Below, one piece after another: positions 26,523 through 34,123 of a stretch of DNA of 64,000 nt. Under the pieces are notes generated by a model. That model worked only from the letters and a program-made list of their open reading frames with translations, did not search any database and was not told where the DNA came from. Source of the stretch: Lacticaseibacillus nasuensis JCM 17158 (GTDB lineage Bacteria; Bacillota; Bacilli; Lactobacillales; Lactobacillaceae); assembly GCF_001434705.1 (NCBI RefSeq), contig NZ_AZDJ01000013.1:204592-268591 (forward strand), given 5' to 3'. A program made the position numbers and the translations under genes. Within the stretch, counting starts at the first letter, position 1. Each line of letters starts with the position of its first letter.

Positions 26523-26551
26523 AGTATATCCCACTATTAAATAATCCGCAA
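26523..26551 (-). promoter_or_regulatory. Promoter of the ribU leader
   Basis: TTGCGG and TATACT are 17 bp apart on the minus strand, with transcription starting about 20 nt before the riboswitch core. It overlaps the last codons' downstream flank of rluB. Confidence 0.8.
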
Positions 26552-26564
26552 GCGTTTTCTTGCC

Positions 26565-27326
26565 CTATAAGCGGCGCGTTTCTGCCTGGTTCTGCCCCGC
26601 GGCTAAATCGCGCAAGGCCTGGATTTCCCGCGGCTTCAACGCGCGGTAGTCACCGGAGGTCAGCCCGTCGAGGTTCAACGGCCCGTATTGCACCCGCGAC
26701 AGCTTCATCACGGGATACCCCAGCGCCTTAAACATGTTCTTGACTTGATGGTTGACGCCTTGGTGAATGGTCAACTCGACGACAGCGGTGCGCTTGTCCT
26801 TGTCGCTGGACAAAATGTTGTAGCGGCCCGGGGCCAGCTTCTTGCCGTCAATTTTCATGCCTTGGCGCATCGGGGCTAAGGCCGTGCGCGTGGGAATGCC
26901 TTGCACCTTGGCGACGTATTTTTTCTCGATGCGAAACTTCGGGTGCATCAACAGGTTGGCGAATTCGCCGTCGTTGGTCATGATCAACAGCCCCGAGGTG
27001 TCGTAATCAAGCCGCCCCACCGGGTACAGCCGCACCTGCTCGTCGGTGAAAAAGTCGGTCACCGTGCGGCGGTGCTTGTCGTCATGCACGGTGGAGACGA
27101 CGCGCCGCGGCTTGTAAAACAGAAAATACTTGTGCTCGGGGTGCGACAACGGCACGCCGTCGACGGCGATGGCGTCGTGCGGGCCGACCTTCACGCCCAT
27201 TTCCCGCACCACGACGTCGTTGACGGTGACCCGGCCGGTGGCAATGAGTTGCTCGGCGGCGCGGCGCGAGGCCACCCCGGCGTTAGCAATCGCCTTTTGC
27301 AGGCGTTCAGTTGGTTGTTGCGTCAT
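26565..27326 (-). CDS. rluB: 23S rRNA pseudouridine synthase RluB
   Basis: A 253-residue RsuA/RluB-type enzyme that modifies 23S rRNA. An N-terminal S4 domain (about 6-60, RLQKAIANAGVASRRAAEQLI) is followed by the catalytic domain with GRLDYDTSGLLIMTNDG, containing the catalytic aspartate, and KKYVAKV. It overlaps the end of scpB by 20 nt, so scpA, scpB and rluB are coupled, as in Bacillus. Confidence 0.95.
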   Translation of the reverse strand: MTQQPTERLQKAIANAGVASRRAAEQLIATGRVTVNDVVVREMGVKVGPHDAIAVDGVPLSHPEHKYFLFYKPRRVVSTVHDDKHRRTVTDFFTDEQVRLYPVGRLDYDTSGLLIMTNDGEFANLLMHPKFRIEKKYVAKVQGIPTRTALAPMRQGMKIDGKKLAPGRYNILSSDKDKRTAVVELTIHQGVNHQVKNMFKALGYPVMKLSRVQYGPLNLDGLTSGDYRALKPREIQALRDLAAGQNQAETRRL

Positions 27327-27891
27327 GATTTTCTCCTTGAGCCCAGTCTGGCTCGGTGGTTTGATCGAATAAGTCGATGTCGCTTGGTGCGCTCACCGAG
27401 TCGATCGGCGGCAGCGCCGACAAGCTGGTTAAGCCGAAATAATCCAAGAAAAACGGCGTGGTGGCGTAGAGAATCGGGCGGCCCGGGGCGTCCTTGCGCC
27501 CGGCTTCCTTAACCAACTGGCGGCTGGCCAAGGTGGTCAAGGCGCCGGCGCTTTGCACGCCGCGCACGTCGTCGATTTCCACGCGGGTAATCGGCTGTTG
27601 GTAGGCGATAATCGCCAAGACCTCCAGCGCCGCCTGCGACAGGCCTTGCGTCGGCGGCCCGGCAAAGTAGCGCCGCACGGTGTCGGCCAAGGCCGGCTTG
27701 GTGACCAGATACACGCGGTCATCGGACCAGCGCAGCGTCAACCCGCGGTCGCCGCCGGCCAAGGCGGCGGCGTAAACGTCGAGTTGCTGGCGCGCCGCGG
27801 CGCTAGAAATGCCCAGCGTGGTGGCCAGGTCGCCAAGCGCGATGCCGGCTTCCCCGGCGGTATACAATACGGCCTCAATGGCACTCAGCAT
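27307..27891 (-). CDS. scpB: Segregation and condensation protein B
   Basis: A 194-residue winged-helix partner of Smc and ScpA in chromosome condensation. Landmarks include AIEAVLYTAGEAG near the start and ALEVLAIIAYQQPITRVEIDDVRGV in the middle, and the C-terminal FFLDYFGLTSLSALPP. The ATG at 27891 shares its A with the scpA stop (TGATG); a GTG one codon upstream is also possible. GGAGG precedes both. Confidence 0.95.
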   Translation of the reverse strand: MLSAIEAVLYTAGEAGIALGDLATTLGISSAAARQQLDVYAAALAGGDRGLTLRWSDDRVYLVTKPALADTVRRYFAGPPTQGLSQAALEVLAIIAYQQPITRVEIDDVRGVQSAGALTTLASRQLVKEAGRKDAPGRPILYATTPFFLDYFGLTSLSALPPIDSVSAPSDIDLFDQTTEPDWAQGENHDATTN

Positions 27892-28619
27892 CACGCCGCC
27901 TCCTTTAACATCACGGTGATTTCGGCAAACGGCGCCGGTTGGTCACAGATGATCTGGTCGCTTTTCATTAACTCCAATAGCGCCAAAAACGTGGTGACCA
28001 CCCCATCCACCGAGGGCTGCGCGACTAATTCGCGGAAGTTGACGCGGTGACGGTCGCGCAAGGTGGCCATCACCGCGCCGATGCGTTCACTCAGCGACAC
28101 CGGTTCGGCTTCGATGTGGGCGATGGTTTTAGCGGTGGCGGCTTGCGCCGCCACCACGCGCTGCATCGCCGTCGTCAAGTCTCGCAGCTTAATGGCGCCA
28201 GGCGCCAAGGGAATCGCCACGTCTGCGCCGGGTAACGTTGCCGCCTTGGCGAAGGCCTGGGCGCGCTCGTGTTCGCGGTGGCGCAAGTCTGCCGCGGCCT
28301 CTTGGTACACCTGATAGGTTAAGAGTTGCGCCACCAGATCCGCCCGCGGGTCCACGTACTCTTCTTCTGGCAAATCGGGATCGGGTTCCGGCTGCGGCAG
28401 CAGCAGCTGGCTTTTCATCGCCATGAGGCTAGCGGCCATAACAAAATAATCACCAGCCACATCCAATCGCAACTCCTGCATTTGGTGCAGGTAGTCGAGA
28501 TACTGGCTAGTGATTGCGGCAATTGGAATGTCGTAAATATCGACTTCGTTGGTGCGAATCAGGTGCCACAATAAGTCGAGCGGACCGGAAAAGTCCTTAA
28601 GCACGAGGGTGAGTGCCAT
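27891..28619 (-). CDS. scpA: Segregation and condensation protein A
   Basis: A 242-residue kleisin that bridges Smc heads together with ScpB. The N-terminus LVLKDFSGPLDLLWHLIRTNEVDIYDIPIAAITSQYLDYL is typical, followed by EYVDPRADLV and a C-terminal winged helix (about 175-240). It overlaps ribT by 23 nt at its start and scpB by one base at its end. The cluster xerD-ribT-scpA-scpB-rluB is a chromosome-maintenance and RNA-modification run. Confidence 0.95.
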   Translation of the reverse strand: MALTLVLKDFSGPLDLLWHLIRTNEVDIYDIPIAAITSQYLDYLHQMQELRLDVAGDYFVMAASLMAMKSQLLLPQPEPDPDLPEEEYVDPRADLVAQLLTYQVYQEAAADLRHREHERAQAFAKAATLPGADVAIPLAPGAIKLRDLTTAMQRVVAAQAATAKTIAHIEAEPVSLSERIGAVMATLRDRHRVNFRELVAQPSVDGVVTTFLALLELMKSDQIICDQPAPFAEITVMLKEAA

Positions 28620-28986
28620 CGTTATCCTCTTTATCTTGCTGAATGAATTTCGTAATTAACGGGCTGTTTTCCAGCGACCCCATCAGCTTGGCCTGTGGGT
28701 ACAACGCGCGCAAGTCGGCCAACACGGCAAACTGCGTCGCTTCGGTGCGCACATTCGGCGACAGCGACAGGTGCCGCACCATCACAAAGTCCGGCCCGGT
28801 TTCGATCCCCAACACGCCGGTAAAATCCTCATCCGGAGCGGCCTTATACAGGTACAGCTCGTGGCCGGCCTCTTCGGTATAAAGCTTCAGCTCCGTTTGC
28901 AGATGATCATAGTCCTTCAAGTCGGGCTCAAACGACAAGAACCCCATTGCAATCTTGGCGTAATCATTCCGGTATTTCGTCAGCAT
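28597..28986 (-). CDS. ribT: RibT-like GNAT-fold protein
   Basis: A 129-residue protein of the RibT family, starting MLTKYRNDYAKIAMGFLSF at 28986 after GGAGG. The acetyltransferase-like fold is suggested by GVLGIETGPDFVMVRHLSLSP. In Bacillus ribT is the last gene of the riboflavin operon, but in lactobacilli it is found beside scpA and xerD, as here, and its substrate is unknown. The frame extends far upstream without a ribosome site, so the shorter start is used. Confidence 0.88.
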   Translation of the reverse strand: MLTKYRNDYAKIAMGFLSFEPDLKDYDHLQTELKLYTEEAGHELYLYKAAPDEDFTGVLGIETGPDFVMVRHLSLSPNVRTEATQFAVLADLRALYPQAKLMGSLENSPLITKFIQQDKEDNDGTHPRA

Positions 28987-29005
28987 AAACAAGCCTCCAC
29001 TGTCA

Positions 29006-29027
29006 CTACACTCGCTAGCAAGTGTAG
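29006..29027 (-). other. Hairpin between xerD and ribT
   Basis: CTACACTTG pairs with CGAGTGTAG (one G-U) around a CTAG loop in the 65-nt gap. There is no T run, so it is more likely a processing or stability hairpin than a terminator. Confidence 0.4.
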
Positions 29028-29051
29028 CATAGTTCCCCGATTGGCGCGAAT

Positions 29052-29933
29052 TTAGCCGCGCGGGTGCGTCTGGTGGTACACCGCCACCAGCTTTTGGTTG
29101 CTGAGGTGGGTGTAGATCTGCGTCGTGCTGATGTCGGCGTGGCCGAGCAATTCCTGCACGACCCGCAGATCGGCACCGTTTTCCAACAGGTGCGTGGCAA
29201 AACTGTGGCGCAGCGTGTGCGGCGTGACGTTTTTGGTGATGCCAATCGCGTCGATGTAGGCCTTGAGGTTTTTCCAAATGCCTTGCCGCGTCAGCGTCGC
29301 CCCGTGAAAATTGACAAACACGGTGGCCGGCGGTTGCATCCGCACCAGCCGCGGCCGGGAGCGCGTCAGGTATTGCTGCACCCAGTCGACGGCTTGCGGC
29401 GAAATCGGCACGATGCGCTCCTTGTCGCCTTTCCCGGTGACTTGCAGCAGATTCAGCGTCAGGTGCAGCTGATCCATGCGCAGGTTGACCACTTCGGAGA
29501 CGCGCAGGCCGGTGGCGTACATCAGCTCAAAAATCGCGCGGTCGCGCAGCCCCAGCGGCTTGGTGACGTCAGGGGCGGCCATCAGCGCGTCGATTTCCGG
29601 GCTGGACAGCGTCGCCGGCAAATGTTGCGCCGGCTTGGGGCTGGCAATCAAGGCCATCGGGTCCGTGTGCACCAAGCCTTCGCGGCCGAGGTAGCGGTAG
29701 AACTTGCGCATGGCGCTAATCATGCGGCTCATCGAGCTTGGCGCCTTGACCGCGTCTTGGCTGGCCAAAAACGCCTGAATCACAGCCAGCTCCTCGGGTA
29801 CGGCGGTGGTGTGTTGCGCCGCTAGCCACTGGGCGAATTCGGTGAGGTCTTGTTTGTAGCTGCTTTGCGTGGTTTTGGCCAAGCCACGCTCCACATCGAG
29901 ATAATGGACAAAGTCTAAGATTAAATCATTCAT
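29052..29933 (-). CDS. xerD: Site-specific tyrosine recombinase XerD
   Basis: A 293-residue recombinase for resolving chromosome dimers. The N-terminal SAM-like domain spans about 1-90. Catalytic residues are visible: Arg in ATGLRVSEVVNL, Lys in VTGKGDKERIVP, HTLRHSF (His-x-x-Arg), LGHADISTTQIYTH (His and the nucleophile Tyr). Its place beside scpA and scpB rather than near a mobile element argues for the housekeeping XerD. It overlaps cvfB by 8 nt. Confidence 0.94.
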   Translation of the reverse strand: MNDLILDFVHYLDVERGLAKTTQSSYKQDLTEFAQWLAAQHTTAVPEELAVIQAFLASQDAVKAPSSMSRMISAMRKFYRYLGREGLVHTDPMALIASPKPAQHLPATLSSPEIDALMAAPDVTKPLGLRDRAIFELMYATGLRVSEVVNLRMDQLHLTLNLLQVTGKGDKERIVPISPQAVDWVQQYLTRSRPRLVRMQPPATVFVNFHGATLTRQGIWKNLKAYIDAIGITKNVTPHTLRHSFATHLLENGADLRVVQELLGHADISTTQIYTHLSNQKLVAVYHQTHPRG

Positions 29934-30798
29934 GCGTTGCCTTCAATAAGCGGGTTTGCCCCGCCACTTCTTCCACCAGGCGCGCCTTGAGCAGGTGGCC
30001 CAGCGCGCGCTTAAACGCGCTTTTACTAATCCCAAACTGCGTGCGAATGGCGTCGGGATCGCTTTTGTCCGTGAACGGGATGGTGCCGGTGGCGGAATGC
30101 TGCAACACCGCCAACACCATCGCCGCATCGTCGTCGATGGCCTCATAGGCCCGCGGGCGCAGCGACAGGTTTAACCCGCCATCCGGGCGCACGCCAATCA
30201 CCCGCGCGTGCAGGTGCTGGCCCAACCGCGGCTCCGCGTCGCGTTCACTAGGGTGAATGAAGCCGAGGAAAAAGTCATCGGTGAGCACCCGGGTGCCGGC
30301 GATTTTCAGGCGGTACACGGTGCAATCGACGTCTTCGTTCATTTGCGCAGGCTTGGCGCGGTTGGCCACGGCCGTGAAGATACTTTCGTCGGCCAGCGTC
30401 CCCCATAACCGGGCTTTTTTATCGCGGGTCAAGGCCACCATTAAGCGGTCGCCGCGGGCCGGCCATAGCCGGTTCAAGCTCGGCAGTTGGTCCAAGGACA
30501 CCACAATGTCCTTGTCCGGTAAGCCGATGCTGACAAAAACGCCGAGGTCGCGGCGCACCTCCACGACTTCCGCCCAGGCGTAATGATCGTGGCCGACGGT
30601 GGGAATCTTGGTGGTCAGCCGCGCCTTGCCGGCTTGATTCTCGTAGGCAAAGCCGGTGACTGGATGGCCATTTGCGGGAACGCGGTCGAATTCGCTGGCA
30701 TCTAGCGCCAAGGTCACGCCATGCGCCTGGGCGAACACTTCAGTCTCGTTTTGATCGGTGACGGTGGCCGTCACGATTTCTCCATTAAATGTTAACAT
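29926..30798 (-). CDS. cvfB: S1-domain RNA-binding protein CvfB
   Basis: A 290-residue protein of the CvfB/YitL family, which binds RNA and influences virulence gene expression in staphylococci. The middle has S1-like barrels (VVEVRRDLGVFVSIGLPDKDIVVSLDQLP and VIGVRPDGGLNLSLRPR), and the C-terminus is a winged helix (about 225-288, FGISKSAFKRALGHLLKARLVEE). It sits directly upstream of xerD (8-nt overlap) and 9 nt after the DUF441 gene. Confidence 0.93.
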   Translation of the reverse strand: MLTFNGEIVTATVTDQNETEVFAQAHGVTLALDASEFDRVPANGHPVTGFAYENQAGKARLTTKIPTVGHDHYAWAEVVEVRRDLGVFVSIGLPDKDIVVSLDQLPSLNRLWPARGDRLMVALTRDKKARLWGTLADESIFTAVANRAKPAQMNEDVDCTVYRLKIAGTRVLTDDFFLGFIHPSERDAEPRLGQHLHARVIGVRPDGGLNLSLRPRAYEAIDDDAAMVLAVLQHSATGTIPFTDKSDPDAIRTQFGISKSAFKRALGHLLKARLVEEVAGQTRLLKATHE

Positions 30799-30807
30799 GC
30801 TACTCCT

Positions 30808-31269
30808 TTAGTGCGCCGGCACTAGATTAAACACAGTCAAAATCACATACGTCATGCCGCTGGCAATCACCGGCCCCGCCGCGATGCCGCGGAACAAGAC
30901 GACGCCAAGAATGGTCCCAAACACCAATGCCACGGTCATTTCTGGGCTGCTGGCCAATAGCCCCACGCCGCGCGCCGACAACACGGCCACCAAGACGCCC
31001 ATGGCCATGGCAATCCAGCCGGCGGGGCTCTTGGCGACGCGCAACAGCTCGGTCACGCCGATTTCGCCGGTGGCAATCGGGACCATGATGGCGGCGGAAA
31101 TAATCGTCACGCCCCAATTGATGCCTTGGCCTTGCAACGTCTTCAGCCACGGGTGCAGCGGCGGAATCGCCTTAATGACGATCACCGCGGCGACGCCGAT
31201 GAACAGCGCCTTATTTTTCGCGAAGGCGGCAATCGCCGCGACCCCGAATAAAAATAGCCAACTTTCCAT
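30808..31269 (-). CDS. DUF441 family membrane protein (YtwI-like)
   Basis: A 153-residue, very hydrophobic protein with four or five membrane segments. Family features are MESWLFLFGVAAIAAFAKNKALFIG at the N-terminus, PLHPWLKTLQGQGINWGVTIIS and GEIGV. The function is unknown; it is a widespread small transporter-like family. GGAGG lies 5 nt before the ATG. It is the first gene after the 506-bp gap and probably leads the cvfB-xerD-ribT-scpAB-rluB run. Confidence 0.9.
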   Translation of the reverse strand: MESWLFLFGVAAIAAFAKNKALFIGVAAVIVIKAIPPLHPWLKTLQGQGINWGVTIISAAIMVPIATGEIGVTELLRVAKSPAGWIAMAMGVLVAVLSARGVGLLASSPEMTVALVFGTILGVVLFRGIAAGPVIASGMTYVILTVFNLVPAH

Positions 31270-31775
31270 CTCGCACCTCCAGAAATTCTTCTTACTACTT
31301 TACTCGAAATCTGCGGCGATGGCCATACTTAACATAATATTTCTTGGGCCGGCCGTAAAATGTGTTCACGAATCATCGTCCATTGTTCACAATTTATGAG
31401 CAAAATCGGCCAATTTTTGCGGGCATTTTGGGAAGCGAAAAACCCTGTCAGGACGCAGGGTTCAGCCGCAAATATAAAAATGATTATGGAAACTAGGCGC
31501 ATTGAGCGGCGCGTTCACCATCAGTTCTGCGGCTTCGCACCTGAATTCACGTTTAACGGCGCCTACTTTTTATCCGCCCACCAAGGGCAAATCCTTAAAA
31601 CCGGCGCGCAGGGCTGATTTGACGAGGCGATTTTTTTCGGTTTTCGTGAATCATTATCCACCAAAATCCGCCAGTTCTCGTTGCTTTATGCAAAATTCAT
31701 CCAGTCGCAAATTTTCGGAAAATATTAATGCCCACCCTGTGCAATTCCGCAGTAAATTAATGCCCACCGTGCGCA
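31270..31775. other. 506-bp region without a convincing gene
   Basis: Between nfo and the DUF441 gene there is no frame with a credible ribosome site and family resemblance. The region holds two 13-bp direct repeats ATTAATGCCCACC (31724-31736 and 31756-31768, 32 bp apart), an inverted repeat ATTAATGC / GCATTAAT (31756-31780) overlapping the nfo stop, and a minus-strand terminator at 31438-31462. It may hold a non-coding RNA of about 250-320 nt or a long nfo 3' region. I did not find the motifs of RNase P RNA or tmRNA. Confidence 0.55.
31438..31462 (-). terminator. Isolated intrinsic terminator in the 31.3-31.8 kb gap
   Basis: AACCCTG / CAGGGTT with an 8-nt loop is followed by TTTTT (overlapping the stem end) on the minus strand. 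The nearest upstream coding sequence, nfo, ends more than 310 nt earlier. Confidence 0.75.
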
Positions 31776-32684
31776 TTAATTCGCCAAGGCGGTTAATTCC
31801 TCCGGTCGATAATCACCGGAACGCAACCAGTTGATTTCCACCCCGTAAGGCGGCACCATGTGGGTTTTATCCGGTCCGACATACGGCGTCTCCAGAATCT
31901 TCGGAATCTGAGTGAGCTGCGGGTGGTGCGCAATGGCATTCAACGCGTCAAAGCCGATGGAGCCGGCGCCGAGGTTGGCGTGGCGATCCTTGTGGCTGCC
32001 TTGCGGATTCTTTGAGTCGTTGAGGTGCACCACGCGCAACTTCGCCAAGCCAATCACGCGGTCGAATTCCTCGAGCACATCATCGAAGTGCGTCGCCACC
32101 GGGTAGCCGGCGTCGTTGAGGTGGCAGGTATCCAGGGTCACGCCGACTTTTTCGGGATGATCGAGCCGCGCGATGATCGCCGCCAGCTCCTCAAAGCTGC
32201 GGCCGATTTCCGTTCCCTTCCCCGCCATGGTTTCTAGCGCCAGGCTAACCTGGGTCTCTGCCGTCAAGATCTGGTTGAGCCCGTTGGCGATTTGGGCAAT
32301 TGCCGCCTCGGGGCCGGCGCCGACGTGAGCCCCCGGGTGAAACGGCATGGCATACGCCTGCAAGGCGTCGGCGCGGGCAATTTCCTCTCGCATAAACTGC
32401 ACGGCAAAGCCAAAACTCTCGGGTTTCTTGGTGTTACCGAGGTTGACAATGTACGGCGCGTGAATCACCAGGTGCGACAAGCCGGCCGTTTGCATCGCCG
32501 CCAGCCCCGCCGGCACCGCCAGCTCGGCCACCGGTTTGCGCCGGGTGTTTTGCGGTGCACCGAGGTAAAACTGCAGGCTCGTGGCGCCATAATTGACGGC
32601 TTCGGCCACGGCGCCGGGAAACATGCCGGGGGCCGCCATATGGACGTTGGCCCCAATCAAGAACTTAGTCTGTTTTTGGCTCAT
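31776..32684 (-). CDS. nfo: Endonuclease IV
   Basis: A 302-residue DNA-repair enzyme that cuts at abasic sites. The TIM-barrel metal ligands are visible in FHPGAHVG, ETMAGKGTEIG, VTLDTCHLNDAGY and HLNDSKNPQGSHKDRHANLGAG. It overlaps the upstream yitT gene by 20 nt, which is unusual for this repair gene and suggests co-transcription. No terminator follows it directly. Confidence 0.97.
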   Translation of the reverse strand: MSQKQTKFLIGANVHMAAPGMFPGAVAEAVNYGATSLQFYLGAPQNTRRKPVAELAVPAGLAAMQTAGLSHLVIHAPYIVNLGNTKKPESFGFAVQFMREEIARADALQAYAMPFHPGAHVGAGPEAAIAQIANGLNQILTAETQVSLALETMAGKGTEIGRSFEELAAIIARLDHPEKVGVTLDTCHLNDAGYPVATHFDDVLEEFDRVIGLAKLRVVHLNDSKNPQGSHKDRHANLGAGSIGFDALNAIAHHPQLTQIPKILETPYVGPDKTHMVPPYGVEINWLRSGDYRPEELTALAN

Positions 32685-33573
32685 AAAATCTCCCCATCAC
32701 TTTCACGGATTCGGTGATCGACACGAACGCGTACGGATCGCTTTTTTGCATCGCGGTTTCGAGGTCATACATTTCTGCCCGAGAAATAATCGTGAACAAA
32801 ATTGTTTTCTCTTCGTGGCGAAAGGCGCCTTCCGCGTCGTGGACGATGGTGATGCCGCGGCGCAAGGTATTTTGAATCTCGTTGACCACGGCCTTTTGGT
32901 GGGCGGTGACGATCATGACCTGCAGCCGCTGCTGGCGGGTGTACAGCGAATCCATCACCTTGCCGTTGATGAAAATGGCCAGCGCCGAGTACAGCGCGTG
33001 CGGCCAGTCGTTGACAAACCCGGCGAGGAAAATGATCACGACGTTCACGGCGATGTTCACCGTGCCCACCGTGGTGCCGGTGCGCTTGCGCATGACGATG
33101 CCGAGAATATCCAGCCCGCCGGTAGAGATGTTGTTGCGCAACGCAAACCCGGTGCCCAGCCCGTTGACCACGGCGCCGAAGATCCCGCAGACAATCGGGT
33201 CGGTGGTCAAGGGCTTCACGACCCCTAGCAAGCGAATCATGATGGTCGAGAAAATGACGGCTAAAAACGTGAACAGCGTGAAGCGGTGGCCGATTTGTTT
33301 CCACGCCAGGACAAACAGCGGCACGTTGAGCAGGAATAACAAGGTCGCGGTGTTGAACAGCTCGGTGGTCGGCACGCCGAACAGCGAGACGTTGAACCAC
33401 TTGCGCACCACCGTCGCCAATAACTGGGCCGCCCCGGTGATGCCGCTGGCAAAGACGCCGCCTGGCTCCCAAAACATGTTCAAGGCCAAGGCCACGCAAA
33501 TGCTATAGAAAAACGCGGCGGTCAGGCGGCTCCAGTTTTGGTGCCGGCGGATCAGCCGATCGATTTCGATCAC
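32665..33573 (-). CDS. YitT family membrane protein, second copy
   Basis: A 302-residue YitT protein with about five membrane segments and a C-terminal DUF2179 domain (LRRGITIVHDAEGAFRHEEKTILFTIISRAEMYDLE). Typical features are MFWEPGGVFASGITGAAQLL and NISTGGLDILGIVMRKRTGTTVG. It differs clearly from the YitT protein at 16006-16881. The only promoter sign is an extended -10 (TGTTATACT) at 33605-33613. Substrate unknown. Confidence 0.93.
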   Translation of the reverse strand: MIEIDRLIRRHQNWSRLTAAFFYSICVALALNMFWEPGGVFASGITGAAQLLATVVRKWFNVSLFGVPTTELFNTATLLFLLNVPLFVLAWKQIGHRFTLFTFLAVIFSTIMIRLLGVVKPLTTDPIVCGIFGAVVNGLGTGFALRNNISTGGLDILGIVMRKRTGTTVGTVNIAVNVVIIFLAGFVNDWPHALYSALAIFINGKVMDSLYTRQQRLQVMIVTAHQKAVVNEIQNTLRRGITIVHDAEGAFRHEEKTILFTIISRAEMYDLETAMQKSDPYAFVSITESVKVMGRFYEPKTD

Positions 33574-33604
33574 GATTATCGCTCCTTTTTTCGTCAGTGC
33601 CTTG

Positions 33605-33613
33605 AGTATAACA
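33605..33613 (-). promoter_or_regulatory. Extended -10 for the second yitT gene
   Basis: TGTTATACT on the minus strand, directly after the msrB terminator and 32 nt before the yitT start, matches an extended -10. No -35 is seen. Confidence 0.5.
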
Positions 33614-33639
33614 AAAAAACCGGCGCAGGCGCGCCGGTT
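33613..33639 (-). terminator. Intrinsic terminator after msrB
   Basis: A 9-bp GC stem AACCGGCGC / GCGCCGGTT with a 4-nt loop, followed by T residues on the minus strand. Confidence 0.93.
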
Positions 33640-33645
33640 TCGTGG

Positions 33646-34074
33646 TTAGTCGAATAATTTGGCGTACTGGCCGTAGCCAGCTTCCGCCAGCTTGGCGGCC
33701 GGCACGAAGCGCAACGCCGCCGAGTTGATGCAGTAGCGCAAGCCGCCCGCTTCAGTCGGCCCGTCGGTGAAGACGTGGCCCAAGTGCGAGTCGGCCTCCG
33801 CGCTTCTGACCTCGGTGCGGGTTTGCAGTAGCTTGTGATCCGTGTGCTCGGTGAGTTGGCCAATTGGCTTGGTAAAAGACGGCCAGCCGCAGCCGGCGTC
33901 ATATTTATCCAGCGAGGAAAACAGCGGCTCGCCGCTGACGACGTCGACGTAAATGCCGGGCTGATCAAATTGATCGTACTCACCGGTGCCGGGCCGCTCG
34001 GTGGCGGCTTCTTGGGTCACCGCGTACTGTTCAGGCGTCAGGCGCTTGCGTAATGCTGCTAAGTCTTTTTTCAT
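33646..34074 (-). CDS. msrB: Peptide methionine-R-sulfoxide reductase
   Basis: A 142-residue enzyme that reduces the R-epimer of methionine sulfoxide. [17 protein letters not shown] and the catalytic cysteine in RYCINSAAL identify it; the zinc-binding CxxC pairs of some MsrB proteins are absent. The ATG at 34074 has GAGGTGAT at good spacing. It follows aspS by 49 nt and has its own promoter in that gap, so it may be expressed both with hisS-aspS and separately. Confidence 0.96.
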   Translation of the reverse strand: MKKDLAALRKRLTPEQYAVTQEAATERPGTGEYDQFDQPGIYVDVVSGEPLFSSLDKYDAGCGWPSFTKPIGQLTEHTDHKLLQTRTEVRSAEADSHLGHVFTDGPTEAGGLRYCINSAALRFVPAAKLAEAGYGQYAKLFD

Positions 34075-34092
34075 GGTCATCACCTCGCCGTT

Positions 34093-34121
34093 AGTATCGC
34101 CAACCACTGACTAAAAGTCAA
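34093..34121 (-). promoter_or_regulatory. Internal promoter of msrB
   Basis: TTGACT and GATACT are 17 bp apart on the minus strand, in the gap after aspS. The predicted leader is about 12 nt, just enough for the ribosome site. Confidence 0.65.
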
Positions 34122-34123
34122 GA

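Noticed and set aside
28987-29277. Longer upstream extension of the ribT frame
   Set aside because: It overlaps xerD in another frame and reads as Arg/His/Pro-rich shadow sequence; the internal ATG has GGAGG.
29052-29933. xerD as the phage integrase
   Set aside because: It lies 16 kb from the att site within the scpA-scpB chromosome-maintenance cluster and matches housekeeping XerD; the phage integrase must be beyond the right edge.
31360-31617. An 85-codon plus-strand frame in the same gap
   Set aside because: No ribosome site, no promoter and no recognisable family; it also crosses the terminator hairpin.
31438-31775. RNase P RNA or tmRNA in the gap
   Set aside because: The diagnostic core motifs of rnpB and the tRNA-like ends of tmRNA are not present on either strand.
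31502-31834. A 110-codon plus-strand frame across the 31.5 kb gap and into nfo
   Set aside because: It overlaps the well-supported nfo gene on the other strand, has no ribosome site and low-complexity composition.
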